Assembly: GCA_028023455.1 (NCBI GenBank)
Contig: JAQFVV010012547.1
Coordinates: forward strand, 1-64,000
DNA from: Epiperipatus broadwayi
Taxonomy: Eukaryota > Onychophora > Udeonychophora > Euonychophora > Peripatidae
Length of the DNA: 64,000 nt
Direction: 5' to 3'
In this document: in pieces, positions 36,251-50,307 of the stretch
Position numbering within the stretch: the stretch's first letter is position 1
Layout of the letters: each line of letters starts with the position of its first letter
Notes under the pieces: model-generated
Databases searched by the model: none
Told to the model about the DNA's origin: nothing
What the model saw: the letters and a program-made list of their open reading frames with translations, nothing else
Program-made: the position numbers and the translations under genes

Positions 36251-39203
36251 AATATTCGACACAAATAAATCTGGAGTTAAAAGCTCTATTCTTGGGTTTC
36301 CCAATTGCACTTGGTATGAATTTATGCCTGACTGGAGTTTCTAATTTGTTTTTGCCTATAATTTTAAATGAGGTCAATTTTCAGCCAAAAGATTATTTTT
36401 AGACGAAATGTTAAAACTCGTAAACAAATTACAGCTTGTGTAATTTTAAGCTAACATTAGAACTCGAAAATTATTTAAAATGAATATTAAAATTTAAATG
36501 CATAATTTTATAAATTTAAACTTATTATTTTGTTATATATCTAAATTCTAACTACAAGCTATGCTTACTTCAGTTTTAACAAACGTAAAGGAATATGTGC
36601 GTATATAAATATTTATGACTGCGTCTTCATATTATAGTTAACAAGTTGATTATACACGCACATACTCAGCAATATTACAAACACACTCAAAGTTTTAAAT
36701 TAAAGAAATGCACACAATCTGAGTGAAACGAAATACACTATTATAGAATATAATAGGTGAAACAGACAGGTCGATAGATCTAATTGTTTCAATACGTATT
36801 TGAAAATAAATATATATTTTAAAATATTAATTATGCATAAAACTAAATTATTCAACAAAATTCAATCTTTTTTAAAAATATGCTTCTCCACAAACTGAAG
36901 AATTCACTCCTGATATATGACATGATTAAAGTTTAGGATGTAGTTTTCCAAATTCAGAGTTAATTATGTTATGAGTATGTTAAACAACAGTAAATTATTA
37001 TCAATAGAATTCAAATGTTGCCTATTAGTACTGACTTAGCTTTTGGAGAAAGACTTAGTATATGATATCCATCATTTTTGGTAATAAACTATTATTTATA
37101 TTTTCGAGATTTTTATAGTCAGCAATGTATTTTTTTAATGCAACACAGCAAAAACTTTGTGATAAAATAAATAATATTTTTCATTAAACATTTGTACAAT
37201 GGCAAGTTCCCAATTATTGCAGATTATCTTTTAAAGCTTTTTTAACTTTTTTGTTGTATATTCTTCAATTCTCCAATACTAAAATTATGACTTTCAAAAA
37301 ATTCCAAGGCTTGTTAAACAAAAATCAGATACATATATATTAAACCTAAATACCCTAATCCATAATTAAGTCATTACCTAAAATTAAATTAGAAATTTAT
37401 TACCAATAGTTTCTCTGTTAGGGCAGATTTCTGAAATGCAAAGTAGTATAACACAAAACAAATATGACTTATATTACCTTTTCCCTATGATTCCAACTCA
37501 CATTCAAATCACCTTTAATATCAAAATAAAGTGAGTTGAAATTTTGGAAAGATAGTGTAGTATATATTTGTTTTGCATTGTGTTACTTTGCAGTTGAGAA
37601 ATCTTGTTTCGCAAGAAATCATTGATACGGAATTTTTAAATTTGATTTTGGTTAATGATTTAATAGTGAATTAATGTAGATGGTTGATTTTATTGACTAG
37701 TTTAGTTTTTGGCATTATATATATATATATAGGATTGATTGTTGGCTAATTTTATGTAGTGAATAAAGTTAAAAGGAATTTCTAAATTTTCAGTGTTAAT
37801 ACATGAAAACAAATTCTGATTTTAATACATAATAATTTATTTTGAATATATTTAGATGTGCTTTCAATTTTTTTTTTTTACATATGCTGCTTTTAAAGTT
37901 TTTAGCTCTATTAATGTAGTGTAACTAGTTAATGGCAGTCATAAAAATAGAAAACTATTTTTGAAGAAGTCATTTACATGAGGTAAACTCTCAATAATGG
38001 AAAATGAGATTACTTTAGACTGTCATTGTTAAAAAGTATGACTACTGTGGAGCCAAAAATTATGTTGTATTTAAATACACAACTTCATTTCTATACTAGC
38101 CAAAGAAAAAAGTAAACAAAAACATAAATAAAGAAATTCTTAAATACTCATTGATTTTGAGTTTGGTTGAAAAGGTAACCAATTAATAACTATAAACTGA
38201 TTAATAATACCAAGCTAGATTTCCTTAAAATACTGCCAGATCGTAATACTGAATAAAATTATGCAGTGCAGGTATACATATATAACATTTAAATGAGACA
38301 CAATATGTAAACATAACAATTAGATATTTCATTTTCCAGATAATGGAACAACCAAAGTCAACAAGTATTTAAGAATTACATAATTTGTTGAAAAGAGTTA
38401 ATAAGTTGAGATTTACATAAAGAAATAAAAAAACGATTAATTTCACAAATTTTATGATATTCAGCAGCCATTTTTTCTTCTCTAAGCACCATATGCAATC
38501 ACATTAAAAAAAAGTTTGTAAATAAATTATATAATTGTACACATTTATATATATTAATAAAATTTCTTGGATTTATGTTAAAAAAAATATATTTTATTTT
38601 TGTTTTATTTCCAAATTTGATGTGCAGTATTTTGTGTAATAAATATTTTCTGAGAGTTAAAGCTAAAAGTTTTACAAAATTTTAGAATATACTTCAATTT
38701 AATATTGATCTAAAAACATTAAAATAATTAGAAATCATAGTTTCTTATTAAAGAGACTAATCTATTATATTTCTATAAGAGAAAAAGTTTTTGGAAAAAA
38801 ATAATATTGCCTAGAGTATATTTAATAATGAGTAAAGTCAGATATTTCACTATTTACTTTATTTTAAAAATAAAAATACAATAGTAGTTTTTTTTCTTCT
38901 TATTCTTATTACTTTAGTAAATGCCTAAATGAATATGTTCAGTAAAATAAAATAAATATCACCTGCAATTTATTATTAATAACTATTATTATTTTTTAAA
39001 ATTTTGTTTACACTAAAATCTTAATATATATATTATACATATAAAAGAGCATCTGCTTTATATATGGAAATGTTAAAAAATACTGTTCATTTGCAGTTCA
39101 TTAAACTATGTTTTGTATTCTAATCAATGTTTGTCAACAAATATGCTTAAATGCAAAGTGTGTTTGGAACAAAATATAATGTAGTTCACTGTTCCACAGT
39201 TAC
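36251..39203. other. AT-rich DNA; nothing recognised
   Basis: No coding or structured feature supported in these 3 kb. Confidence 0.4.
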
Positions 39204-40560
39204 ATGAATTCTTGGCATTGCAGCAGAAAATTTACAGAAAACATAAAAAAATCAATAATAATGCTGACTGCATTACACCAGTTAATTTATGGAATTAAGA
39301 TAAGGACCAACAGATTGAAAGCAATCATTTTATATTTTGATACTAAAGAAGAAAGTTTTCATAGATTATGCAGACCTAGCTGTAAGAAAAATTATGTTGT
39401 AAATCATTTAGCACAGATTAGAAATTTATAATGAAATCAAGCATTCTTTTTTTTAGATAATCAAGCTGAATTTAAGAAAAGTTATGAAATATGAAATATC
39501 ATTGCAGACATAAGTTGAGATAATTTAAAAGATCAAACAGTATTAGAAAGAAGTCCACATGTGCTTTATTAATTGCAGCAAGTCTTTTGATTCACTTGAT
39601 AAGTTACAGAATGCTTAAACAAAAGTATTTATAGAACATCACATTGTTCGCATGAAAAACTTAGAAGCAACAATTAAAATAGACAATGGTGAAACAGACT
39701 GATTTTATATTGGAAAAAGCCAGATCTTCTTAACATGTTTAATAAATATATAATGAGAAAAGTGGTATGAATTAAAGATTGGTGAAAAAACATCAAACTT
39801 ATAAATACTGATAATAGGACACTTAAAATGCCAAAAATTTAGAAGATATTTATTAGAAATGTTAAAGAACAGAGTGTAAAAGGGAATTATGATTAAATTT
39901 GAAAAAAATAAAGATTATGATGACTGAGACAGCCATAATTTTAAATATGATGAAGCCACTTTCAATCTTTGTTTATTTGGATCATTTATTAATAAAAAAG
40001 AATTCAACATTACAAAGACTATTTAATTGCAGACTATAAAGCAAAATTGCTGTGAAAATCAAAATATCTTTAGAGATATATCTCTAAAAATGAAAGTCAG
40101 AATTTTTCAAACTATAGTATTTTCTTTACCATGTCTTCATTATTTTTTATTTCTTAATATAATAATATCATTAGTGTTTTTTCATTTTGTCAAGCACTTT
40201 TATTTTCTTTCCATGTAATTGTTTTGAGTGAACCTGCTGCCATCATCAGAAATCTGCATTTATGAAATATTTACAAATCTTTGGTTAAGGATCTAGATTA
40301 CATTGAAATAATTTGGAGAAAATAAAATTGCTTGAAAAAGTGCAAAAAAATAAAATAAAAATAGTGTTTTATGACTGTTAACGTGAAAATTGGATCCTGA
40401 AGAAAATATTGAAAGTTTTAATGTAATTTAATTGGGAGCTGGTAAAGTCATGTGGTCAACAATGAAAAAGAACAATGGATACTCGATCGGATTTGACCTA
40501 AACTTTCACTTGATCCACAGATAATCAAATTACAGAGACTTAAATGGAAATTGTCTTATT
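39204..40560 (+). pseudogene. Degenerate RTE/BovB-like LINE reverse transcriptase
   Basis: On the + strand, about 39560-39800 reads as KSFDSLDKLQ, then NLEATIKIDNGETD, FYIGKS and INI..EKWYELKIGEKT. This follows the family's 'FDS...LY..QEATVRTE.GETEWF.IGKGVRQGC...LFN.Y.E.IMR..GL' segment closely. About 40075-40130 gives LKMKVRIFQTIVFSLPC, the counterpart of 'KI.L.K.MVFPV..YG'. About 40385-40500 may hold the C-terminal tail. Stops and frame breaks abound and the VRQGC motif and YADD box are lost. Upstream, 39204-39431 is open for 75 codons but shows no clear motif. Confidence 0.75.
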
Positions 40561-40683
40561 TTGATTAAAATTATATTATTTAGGTTATTTAATAAAAAAT
40601 ATTTGAAAAGGTTGCAATGAGATTCAGGAACTCCATTATCTCATGATATCCATGAATGTGACATGAAACTGAAAAAACAAATA

Positions 40684-41390
40684 CAGGCAATCCCCTAGTT
40701 ATGAAATTAATTGGTTCCTAACACGTGTTTAGAAGTTGAAATTGTTTGAAAGCAGAGTATGTAAAAAAAAAACATCAAAAAAGGTTTTTGAAATACGGTA
40801 TTTATTTTTTATTGATTAGTATCTGGAGTTTTATTTACAAATTTATCAAGAGTTAATGGAATTGTATTTTTTTTCTTCTCTTGATAAAATATTCTGTAAC
40901 ATTCTATGTCATTTTCTATTGCCCTTCATATATGAGATATACACTCTCCATTGGGATCACATTCTTCCATGATGGTTAGAAATTTGTCAAGATGCATGAA
41001 AGCTTCATTCATATTCTTGATTGTCAAACTCTTAACAATAAGTTCATTATTAGGTTCTTCTTCATTTTGTATTTCATTATTCTCTTGTAGTTTAATCAAA
41101 TATTCATTTGACAGAAGTTCTGAGTGTGATTGCATTAACTCATCAATATCTTCATCAGTGACATTGATTGCTACAAATTCAACAGCAGAATCTTCTTTTA
41201 ATTCTTTCTTCTAATGTTCATGAAAACTAAAAGCCTTACCTTGAATAATTGATAAATTCACTGGAATGCTGTTTTGATGTTGATCTTCAATCCATAAAGC
41301 CAAAGATTTCTCCATTTCATCCATTACTCTGCCAGGTCCCTCATGTATTCATTTGAAATGTTTTCCCATCATTTATTCATAGCCAAGTGT
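40684..41390 (-). mobile_element. Tigger/pogo DNA transposon, internally deleted
   Basis: On the - strand 41315-41230 reads MDEMEKSLALWIEDQHQNSI then VNLSIIQGKAFSFHEH, the start of the CENP-B-type HTH region of TIGD1-like transposases ('LLLWIEDQ...IPLS..IIQ.KAL'). It then jumps directly to the C-terminal tail: DEDIDELMQSHSELLSNEYL...QENNEIQNEEEPNNE, MNEAFMHLDKFLTIMEECDP, then RAIENDIECYRIFYQEKK. The DDE core is missing. One end shows the Tigger-type terminus CAGGCAATCCCCTAGTTATG at 40684, preceded by TA (the mariner/pogo target dinucleotide). A matching right terminus was not found. Stops confirm a dead, non-autonomous copy. Confidence 0.85.
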
Positions 41391-41900
41391 AATGTAGTTT
41401 GCTGATAAAAAAAAAAAGGTAGAATTGATTTCATTCACAGCATATTTAAAGTAGAATTAGTGTTAAAGCTTGGTTGGCCATGGCATCATCTGTATTATTG
41501 TATTTTATCTCAATTTCATAAGTAAACCAATTGGATATAGTTATGTTAATTATTTTATAACTGGTAGCACAATTCAGATGCATGCATAAAATACTATTAA
41601 TTATAAAGGTATGGAGAAAATATATCACTGATTTGTAAGTCTCAAAACAATATTTCAAATCATATCATACTAATTATTTTAAGTTTTATATGATCAATTT
41701 TCAGAATGATTCATTCTCATTTTGAATGAGCAAGTAAAAGGAAAGAAAGTAGCTAGTTAATATTATTATTTAATTGATTTATGAAGGATAGTTTGACCTC
41801 TTACTCATATATTTAAACTCATATTATATTATTTTGATGTTTAACTACCCCAGTGTTGATTTAGTTAGCAGAATGTTGGAGTTAGCCAATAGCATATGTG
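41391..41900. other. AT-rich DNA; nothing recognised
   Basis: No feature supported. Confidence 0.4.
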
Positions 41901-41904
41901 TGTT

Positions 41905-42165
41905 TTAAGTAAAAATACCAAGAAGTTTAATTTCATATTTTCCTATTCTAGTGTTAGTATTTATGAATGTTTCTTTTCATAAGCATATCAGAATTGACTG
42001 ATAGCTTGCATATATTTGATATAAAAATACCAAGAAGTTTAATTTCATATTTTACTAATCTAGTGTAGTGTTTATAATGTTTCTTTTCACTGCCTTATCA
42101 GAATTGATTGATAGCTGCTATATGTTTGGAATAAAATACAAGGAAGTTTATTTTAAAGTTAGTTA
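41905..42165. repeat. Tandem repeat, about 109-bp unit, 2-3 copies
   Basis: 'Aaaataccaagaagtttaat' begins at about 41915 and 42024, with a third, shorter copy (aaaatacaaggaagttta) near 42133. Each is followed or preceded by 'tctagtg...tttcttttca...atcagaattga.tgatagct'. Confidence 0.85.
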
Positions 42166-42169
42166 CTCT

Positions 42170-44800
42170 TATGTAGACTATTCAGTCATTGATATTGGAA
42201 TTATCCAAAACATGTATATGTGTAAATTAGAAATGCAAAATGTTTACTTAGTTAGATCTTGTAATAAATGTTTTATTTATTTAAAAACTTTGTTCAGAGT
42301 TATTCTTTGGCATGCATTCATGTTCTATGTTTCCACACATCCACATGCATATCCAATATGATATGATTGCACTATTTCATAAATTTAATGATGAATATGT
42401 TCAGATCTTAAGATGTTGTCTCTCGATCCAAACACCAGATGATGTGCTTGACTAATTGATGATTTTCTGGAAATTTTTTGCTTTCTGTTATTATTTAGAT
42501 GATGAATTGAAATCAAAATGCATCCTACTTCTTTCATTGTCTAACTACTACTATTTTATTAGAATAATGCTCAATGTATGTCATTGCTTTTATGATGGCA
42601 ATTAGTAGTTATTATAAAGTATAAATTTTAAAAGTAAGCCATGTAATAGACTCCCTGAGATATTCCCTTATTATTTTAGATTAGACATTAATTTAGTTAT
42701 TTATTTTAATTACTGTACAATAAAAGTTATGTAGTGCTTTATTTTTATTTTGTATTTAATTTTAACATACCATACAGTAAAGTTAATTAGTACTACATCT
42801 TTATTTTATTAATTTAATTCTATCACACAGTAAAGGTTGTTTGATGCATTTAGATAATAGAAGGAGATGGGATTAAATTATAATCTGTTAATTTAAATGG
42901 TGGAACTTTACCAATTTCAACTATTTATTTATTTTAAAACCCAATAGATATTTTACTCCTATTAATTTGTAATGTTTCTTCCTATATTTAGTATGCATTT
43001 TATATCTTATAGATCTCTGTAGCCCCCACTGAGCTAAGCTATAGTAGGACAGCATTGTAAGAGTCTCAATAGAAATTCAAAGCAGGATCAGATTAGTAGT
43101 TTATTCTATTATCAATAGAATTGGTGTCCCAGGTATTTGTTGATAGGAAAGGTAGGATAGGTGTTGGGGGGGGGGGCTTACAATATATATTTTAAGATAT
43201 AGTGAGTTAAAAAAATAAACAAATGTAGACTTCTGTTATTATAACGATAATGTAGATAATGTAGAATTATCAATTATTGTTTAATTTGCTACCACATAGT
43301 TATAGTTTTGTTTTCTTATTGTTGATTTGGATTTCTCTTGGCCTTTCAAAGGTCATCAATTTGGTTTTCTAAAGTTAGTTTAATTAGGTATATTGTTCTG
43401 TAGCTTGTGTTCGAAAATTCCGAATGGCGATGTTGACATCCATTAGCGAAGGCTGATTTTCAAAAAATAAAAAAGAAAAGCAAGATCTCCTGATAATGGA
43501 GTATTTATTTATTTTGTTCTATCTTCTTCCATGGACCAAATCAATATTGATGTTATTTCCGGTCATGAACACATGCAGCTCATATCTCGCCATGCTGACC
43601 TATTATTACACATACACTATAGATTTATTGGGCTAAAATAATCATCTAATTAATTTTTAATTTTGTTTCCATGTTTAGTTATCTAGCAATAGTTTGACAT
43701 GAATTCATAGCTTTGCGCGATTGCACTTTTCTGTTGTCATCAAAATCAATCAATGATGCATAAAACAATAATTTTTGGTTTATGTACTTTTTTAACATAT
43801 ATATATACACATAAGTGATCTGCAAGTTTATACTGAATTATAACTATTGTTATCCTTTCTCTTTTAATTGTAATAATTTGTTTTACTTTTTCGATATTTT
43901 TTTTTTTTTTAAAAAAAGAATATCAAACTGTATTTGCCATCTACATGTCTGTTCATCATTAAGGTATTTTTACTGGTAGGGTTTAAAATTCTTAATGACT
44001 TGAATTGGTAGTTGGTTAGATTGGGACAAGTGGGTTTCTGGTGATTGTAGGTGACCCTTACAATATTTATATTAGAATATAAAGCATCTTCAGGACTTTA
44101 CACAAATGAAGATTAGGAAAGGACTGGAAATTATAGATGATAACTTTTGATTCTCATGACTCTGAGTCATTTGTTTTATTGGAATGAAAAGGATTCACTT
44201 TTAGATTTATTAATATGATATAATTATTATTGTACTGTGTATATTGCAAAATAGTAATTTAAGCATAAATTTTGAATGTTGAAAGAAAAATACTCTGTAT
44301 AATTTAACATACTGATAAAAATGTTGGTTTTAAGAGCTAATGGGTTTTGAACTGGTTCCTAACTGAGAAAAGTAAAAAAAAAAAGTCAGTTTGATCACTT
44401 GATTAAAATTATGATCAGCCTATCATTTTGATATTAAAATGTCATTTATATTCCCAAGCTACTAATCATATGATTTTTTGATTTACAATCAGAGATGAGT
44501 AAATTAGTTTAATTAATTAATTAAAAATTATAAATTTGCAAGAATTTTTAATCTTCATTAAAATTAGCTATTTCATCATGAGGGGTACATTTATTTTAAA
44601 AATTTTGTTTTTAGTTGAATGACAAATTATATGCTCACTTCCACATAAATATGGTATAGGCAAATTGTTAGTGGAAATATCTGTATTCTATGAATGATGA
44701 GTCATGTTTTACCATTAATTTTTAAAACATACTAAAATGAAACTTGAAAAAATGAAGTTAAACTAAGCAAGTTTAATTTTTATTATAATTAGTTAAAATC
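42170..44800. other. AT-rich DNA; G11 run at 43166
   Basis: No gene recognised. A run of 11 G (43166-43176) stands out in this AT-rich context. T14-A7 occurs at 43897-43917. Confidence 0.4.
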
Positions 44801-44803
44801 CAG

Positions 44804-44959
44804 AGAGATTGATGGACTTGAATAATTGCTTTGTCAGCATTGTAATTCTGCAATTTAATGATCTTGAATTACTGGAACTGTTCAAAAATGACACTTGTAG
44901 GATTTATGAATTGGCACATTATGTTGATATTTGTTTTCAAGCTATACCAAAATTCACAG
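44804..44959 (+). CDS. Exon-like ORF, protein not recognised
   Basis: An open + frame encodes MDLNNCFVSIVILQFNDLEL and, after eight more residues, CRIYELAHYVDICFQAIPKF. Its composition is far more protein-like than its AT-rich flanks. It is framed by a plausible acceptor (aaaatccAG at 44802-44803) and a good donor (TTCACAG|GTAATA, GT at 44960), consistent with one internal exon of about 156 bp. It does not match the N-terminal VPS13D sequence expected next, and I cannot assign a family. It could be an exon of a different host gene, a distal exon, or chance. Confidence 0.4.
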
Positions 44960-44969
44960 GTAATAGGGA

Positions 44970-46015
44970 ATCATATATGATATGTAATATTAATATATAT
45001 TTATAGTGCAGGCTTTTTCAATAAGTTCAACATGTATTATATAAATAGAAGCTGTAGATATAGTTCTACATATTTGTGCTTTACCTGTAATTAGCACCTG
45101 TGTCTAGCAATGTGTGATAGCATATATATATATTCTAACCTTTAATCTCGTGCATCTTCACTTCCAGATAAAATATGATATGAAATAAAATGGGTTCTAT
45201 CTCAGTTAATAATTAATAACTAAAATATTCAGCATTAAAATTAAAATCTTTCACTAGCTCAAATTTAAAATATGAATAAGGTTCAGTTTATAAAAATGAA
45301 TTAAATAAATATTTAATATTTTCATGAGACTTGAAGTGAAAATACAGGTGACAAGATAGATTACATTGAGCCAATATCCTACAGGATACTACCTCAATGG
45401 CATAAGAACACTATCCCCCCTTATTACTATTTCAAATAACAAATTTATAGTATTCTTACGACTTTAATAACTTCTACTCACTAAGATTAAACTAATAATT
45501 AAATTTTAATCTTCTATTTAATAATCTAGCTCAATAAAATAATCTCAGGTTCATAAAGTTTAGTCTAAGTTAATTAAAAAATACGGTAGTAAAATATGAG
45601 AAGGGATTTTATGTCATAATCTACTACACTTAAACTAATAATAATAAATAACAATAATAATATTCTTCATTGTTTAACTAATTCTGTGTATCTTTTCTTT
45701 TTACTATAATTTTATTACCATAATAAAATAATGAAACAATATAATATGATCTTATATCTTCATGTAATGATATAATAAATACGTGGTAGCATTTCAATAA
45801 TCTGACAAACAAAATATGTGTGGCAACTGATAGCATATAATTTAATATAATATTGTGATAACTGATTTATGACCAATAAAATAATGTAAGATTACGATTA
45901 CCTAATTACAATGAATACCAATAAATATTTAAAATTCTTAAAATAATTCTCTATCTTTTGTGCAACATTATATATTTGTTTCAATTATTATGCATATATT
46001 GTGTTTTCATGCAGC
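44970..46015. other. AT-rich DNA; nothing recognised
   Basis: No feature supported. Confidence 0.4.
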
Positions 46016-46018
46016 GAT

Positions 46019-49000
46019 GTGGAGAAATAAATAACTCGGACACAAACTTTTTGAAATAACAAAATTTAACAAAGTTTATTACTAACAACAAATAAATAAA
46101 CAATTTATTTACACTATTTACAGTGGATATCCTTAACTTTTTTTACTTTACAGTTTGATCTACCGGGTTATAAAAAAATAATTTATATTTCAATTATATT
46201 TTATTTAGATTTAGGACAAAATAAAAAAAAAAAAAAGTTATTATTTGGTTTCTCATTATGGTTAACTTATTACAAATATTTATCTACTTTATTAGCAACA
46301 GCATTTTATCCTTAATATTATTAAAATATCTTATTTTAAAAATTCATACTTAGAAAACATTCTATAGAAAACAAAATTTTATAATGAGTATGGATTTCTC
46401 AAAATATTAAAAAAATTTCATCTTGCAAAGTCAAAGATGTTACACAAAATATTATCCAAAATTCAGTACTAGATTTTAGTATTTATTACACAATGTTTAC
46501 TAATCATAATATATTCTTCTTTAAGCCTTACTTTAGTTTAATATAAGTGTAATCATTAATATATTTCTGTTAATCAATAAACAAAAATATACTATGCATA
46601 TTGTTTACATAATTTACTTTGTACTATTGTATTTTTTAAAAAAATATATGCAATACTTATTTTTCTCTTTAAAAAATAATACTAAAGCATTTTAAAATTA
46701 TTATCACTTTAAAGAAAATATCTTTGTTTAGATACTTTATTTTAAAAAGTTTATATTTCATTTCCGAAATAAAATTCAAAATATATTCTATGATTCTTTC
46801 TTTCCTTAGGATACTTTGGATCTTCAATTTTAAGTTATAATATTCTGCTCCTTATAAGCAAATAAACTAATCTTATATAAAAACGATAGCACAACCTAAG
46901 TTCTAAATTATTTATCATTTCTTTTAAAATATCTTACTAAACGATGCAGTTACATGAAATAAAGATAGCGAAAACAGATGCATAGGATTAAGGAAGAAAG
47001 CTAGACTATTACTCTTAACATATCTCAAAATCATGGTACAGTGCGAAGAGGTATGGCATTTACCTGCCTAATATCCTCTAATACAGGGACGATGTTAAAG
47101 CTATTTCTTCAGCTTTATTAGAACATCAAATATTTAAAGAAATATAAACACTGTCCAATAAAATGTGTATCAGTCATAGGGCTTTGTTAACTATGCTGAT
47201 ATTCACATAAAGACTAAATATTATTTCCATTCCTTATCATATCCTATTTTTTAAAAAATACATCATCTTGGTTTCCTGTTCACTAAGTACTTCCAAGTCA
47301 CTATCTCAACATTATTTCTCAAGATTTTCCACATCTTACATTGATAAATAACTATCTGCATTTACAAAACAATAAATAAAATTCATTAATAGTTAAACAA
47401 TCTTACTATCCCATAAGAAAAGTCTGCTCACTTCATTATTCTATATGTCTAATCATATACAATCTACTTAGACAATATTTGAATATCCCATAACATGAAA
47501 ATTTTAAAAGAATCACATAATTATTTGTTATGTTGGATTATATCACTAATAAAAAAAAAAAAAATCGTCGTATGCATACTTTCAAATCAATCCTATCTCA
47601 TAATGTTTTTTTTTTTTTAAAAAAAAATGTTGTATGAAAATGCGTTACATATAATTAAAAAACTTTTACACTTCATTCTTCCAATTTATGGATGATCTAA
47701 AGAAAACAAAAAAAATATACATTATAAATTATCAATAGTTATTATTATTACCAATAACCTTTATCTAGTCATCGTGTTCAGTAGGCTTCCTTTATCCACT
47801 TGAGCATTGCAGATATATAAAAAAAAAAAAATTCATACCCATACATTTTATATTAAAATATTTTTAGCTAAATTATTAGATTGTTATATTATAAAATTTT
47901 AATATTAATAAATTAATGTTTTTATGTTTTTCCTAATCTTATATAAAAAATTTAGATTTAAACTAGGTTAACAAAATAAAAGGAATCAAAATTATATTTA
48001 CATATTTTCTTGACAAAAGTTCCTGATAAGTCCAAAATGCTTATTATTTTCTCTAGAGTTTTTAAAAAATGTTCTTCTCCAAGCGCGTTAAAGTTTAAAA
48101 TAAAAATAATTATTAATCCATTTAGTAAAATTTATAGAAAATAATCCTTGGTTTTAGTATTTAAGATGATAATTATTAAATCATAATATTAATTAATTCC
48201 ATGAAGCTTCTTAATCTTCTCTACCAATATTCTCTGCGTATCCGATGCATCAATCCATCTAATTTAATTTTAAAAATATTCGATGAACTTTTAAGTACTA
48301 TTTGTATTTCCATGGATCCATTTTTTTTTTATTTATCTATGTGTTCACTTTTTATCTATGTTTCCTTCTTGATACATTTAAACTTTCGTTTGGTATTTTT
48401 ATAAATCTCTTTTAAAATAAAACTTCAAGTACTTTTGAACAAATCTTTTCCAAGTACATTTTAAATAATTCGAAAAACGGATATTTTAATACCAAAACGC
48501 TTCTGTAACATATTTTCCTGGGTTCTTTATTTAATTCTTGAAAAATATTTTTAAAAAATGTTACCTTCAGAAAGGATATAACATTTTACTCCTTTGAATA
48601 TCATATTATATAAAATAATCCATGAAATATAATTGTCTTATTACTATTTAAAAACAAATCTTGGATCAGCTTATAAATAATACGTTTCAATACATTTTTA
48701 GACTCCGTATAATGTCCGAGCTGTGGTTTTTATGTACCAAAACAGTTCTTCGATGAATATTAATAAAGCTGTATCAATAAATATTTCAAATATTTTTACA
48801 GTATTACAATTTATATCCATTTTATTTCGTAGTATATCCATTTTTTTATTGCGAAGCTTAGGTTAAACTTTTAGATAAAATACGACTGATAAAGGAACTT
48901 TAGAAAATTTAACAAAGCATGTTAAACAAAATTATTAAAATATTTTTTAGTTTACACTCTCTTTTTTGCAAGTTACTGTTAAAAATTATCAATTAGTTTT

Positions 49001-49200
49001 TTTTCAAATAAATTATGAGAAAGTACTAAAAAAAATTGACTAAAATAAAAAATTTTAAAATACTATCTTTTTATAGTTATAATTTACCTTTCTCCGGTTT
49101 CAATACATTATTAATCTCCCCTTATAACTTAGTTACGACGATATTTATAGTCTGTAAGAATACCTATTCCTATTGGTTAATTCTTACTTTAGCTTGAGAA
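46019..49200 (-). other. Possible minus-strand LTR or transcription unit
   Basis: On the - strand, ACCAATAGG at about 49171 sits some 25 bases upstream of CTATAAATATCG (about 49144-49155), a CCAAT/TATA pair. About 3.1 kb downstream AATAAACTTTGTT (about 46068-46080) could be the polyadenylation signal, followed by a sequence running to TCTCCACA at 46019. No ORF of note lies between, and no repeat copy or target duplication was found. Long-LTR elements in this window share this layout, but the call is speculative. Confidence 0.25.
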
Positions 49201-50307
49201 CAAATTTACATATTTTTAGTTTATAGTAGAATTATATTTCAAAATTAAAAATTATGACGTAATGAACTTAAAATATTATTTAAAATATTACTTTTGAATC
49301 AATTATTATTTTATTAAAATTATTTAAACATTTAAAGTAACTTTTAAAATAACCTTAATAACTTATTCCATTTAGCTATTTTTATTTAAACAAAATATTT
49401 AATTTTTATTATATCTGTATTCGTCTTTATTACATTACTTAAAACATTACATACGATAGTTAACTTAATGTTTAATACTATTTACTTTTATGATAGGCAA
49501 TAATTCTATCCAATTCTATAATATAACTTTTCAAATATTTTAAACTTTGTTATTATTTCAAACAAGCGTGTGTGTGAAAGTATACATTAAAAGTCACATG
49601 ATTATAACTTTGACAGACAATTTTCAATCTATTTCTCTGCCCAGATTTATAAAATTGATACACTTATTATATATAAAATAATTATAAAAAATTTGGAAGA
49701 ACAATTTAGAAAATATAGAATTAAATATAATTCTCACCATCATAAAGTTTATTTTTAAAATGTACGATATTAATTTTTGTTTATTAAATATGATTATAAA
49801 TTTAAACACTGTATTTATTAACTTATCAGTTTTAAACTATTAAAATCGAATTTGTTAAATATACTTTTAATTTTTATAGCTGTGTTATTTAATATGGCCA
49901 GCTTTTACAACCATATGAAACAATATTTTAAGCTTTATATAACTATTTTCAAATAATTCACTATAATTTTATATACTACGTATTTGTTTTAGCTTCAAAT
50001 TGTACTTTAAAGATATAATTGAATTAATACAATTACCATATTAAAAGAACATATTCTAAATTTAAAATTTTTTAGTAATTGACTGTTATAAACTATTACT
50101 GACCTATAGAAAAGGGCACAATATAGATACGTGAATTTAAATGGATCTTTATCAAATTTAAATATTTTATGGAAGTTTAATTATGAAAAAAATATTCATT
50201 TTTCTTTTATGAATTATCAAGAAATTTTAAGTTCTTTTACATATTTAATTCGCATATGAATATGTGTGTAGGATAAAATTATAATCTTATATATATTTTA
50301 AATAAAA
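49201..50307. other. AT-rich DNA; nothing recognised
   Basis: No feature supported. Confidence 0.4.
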
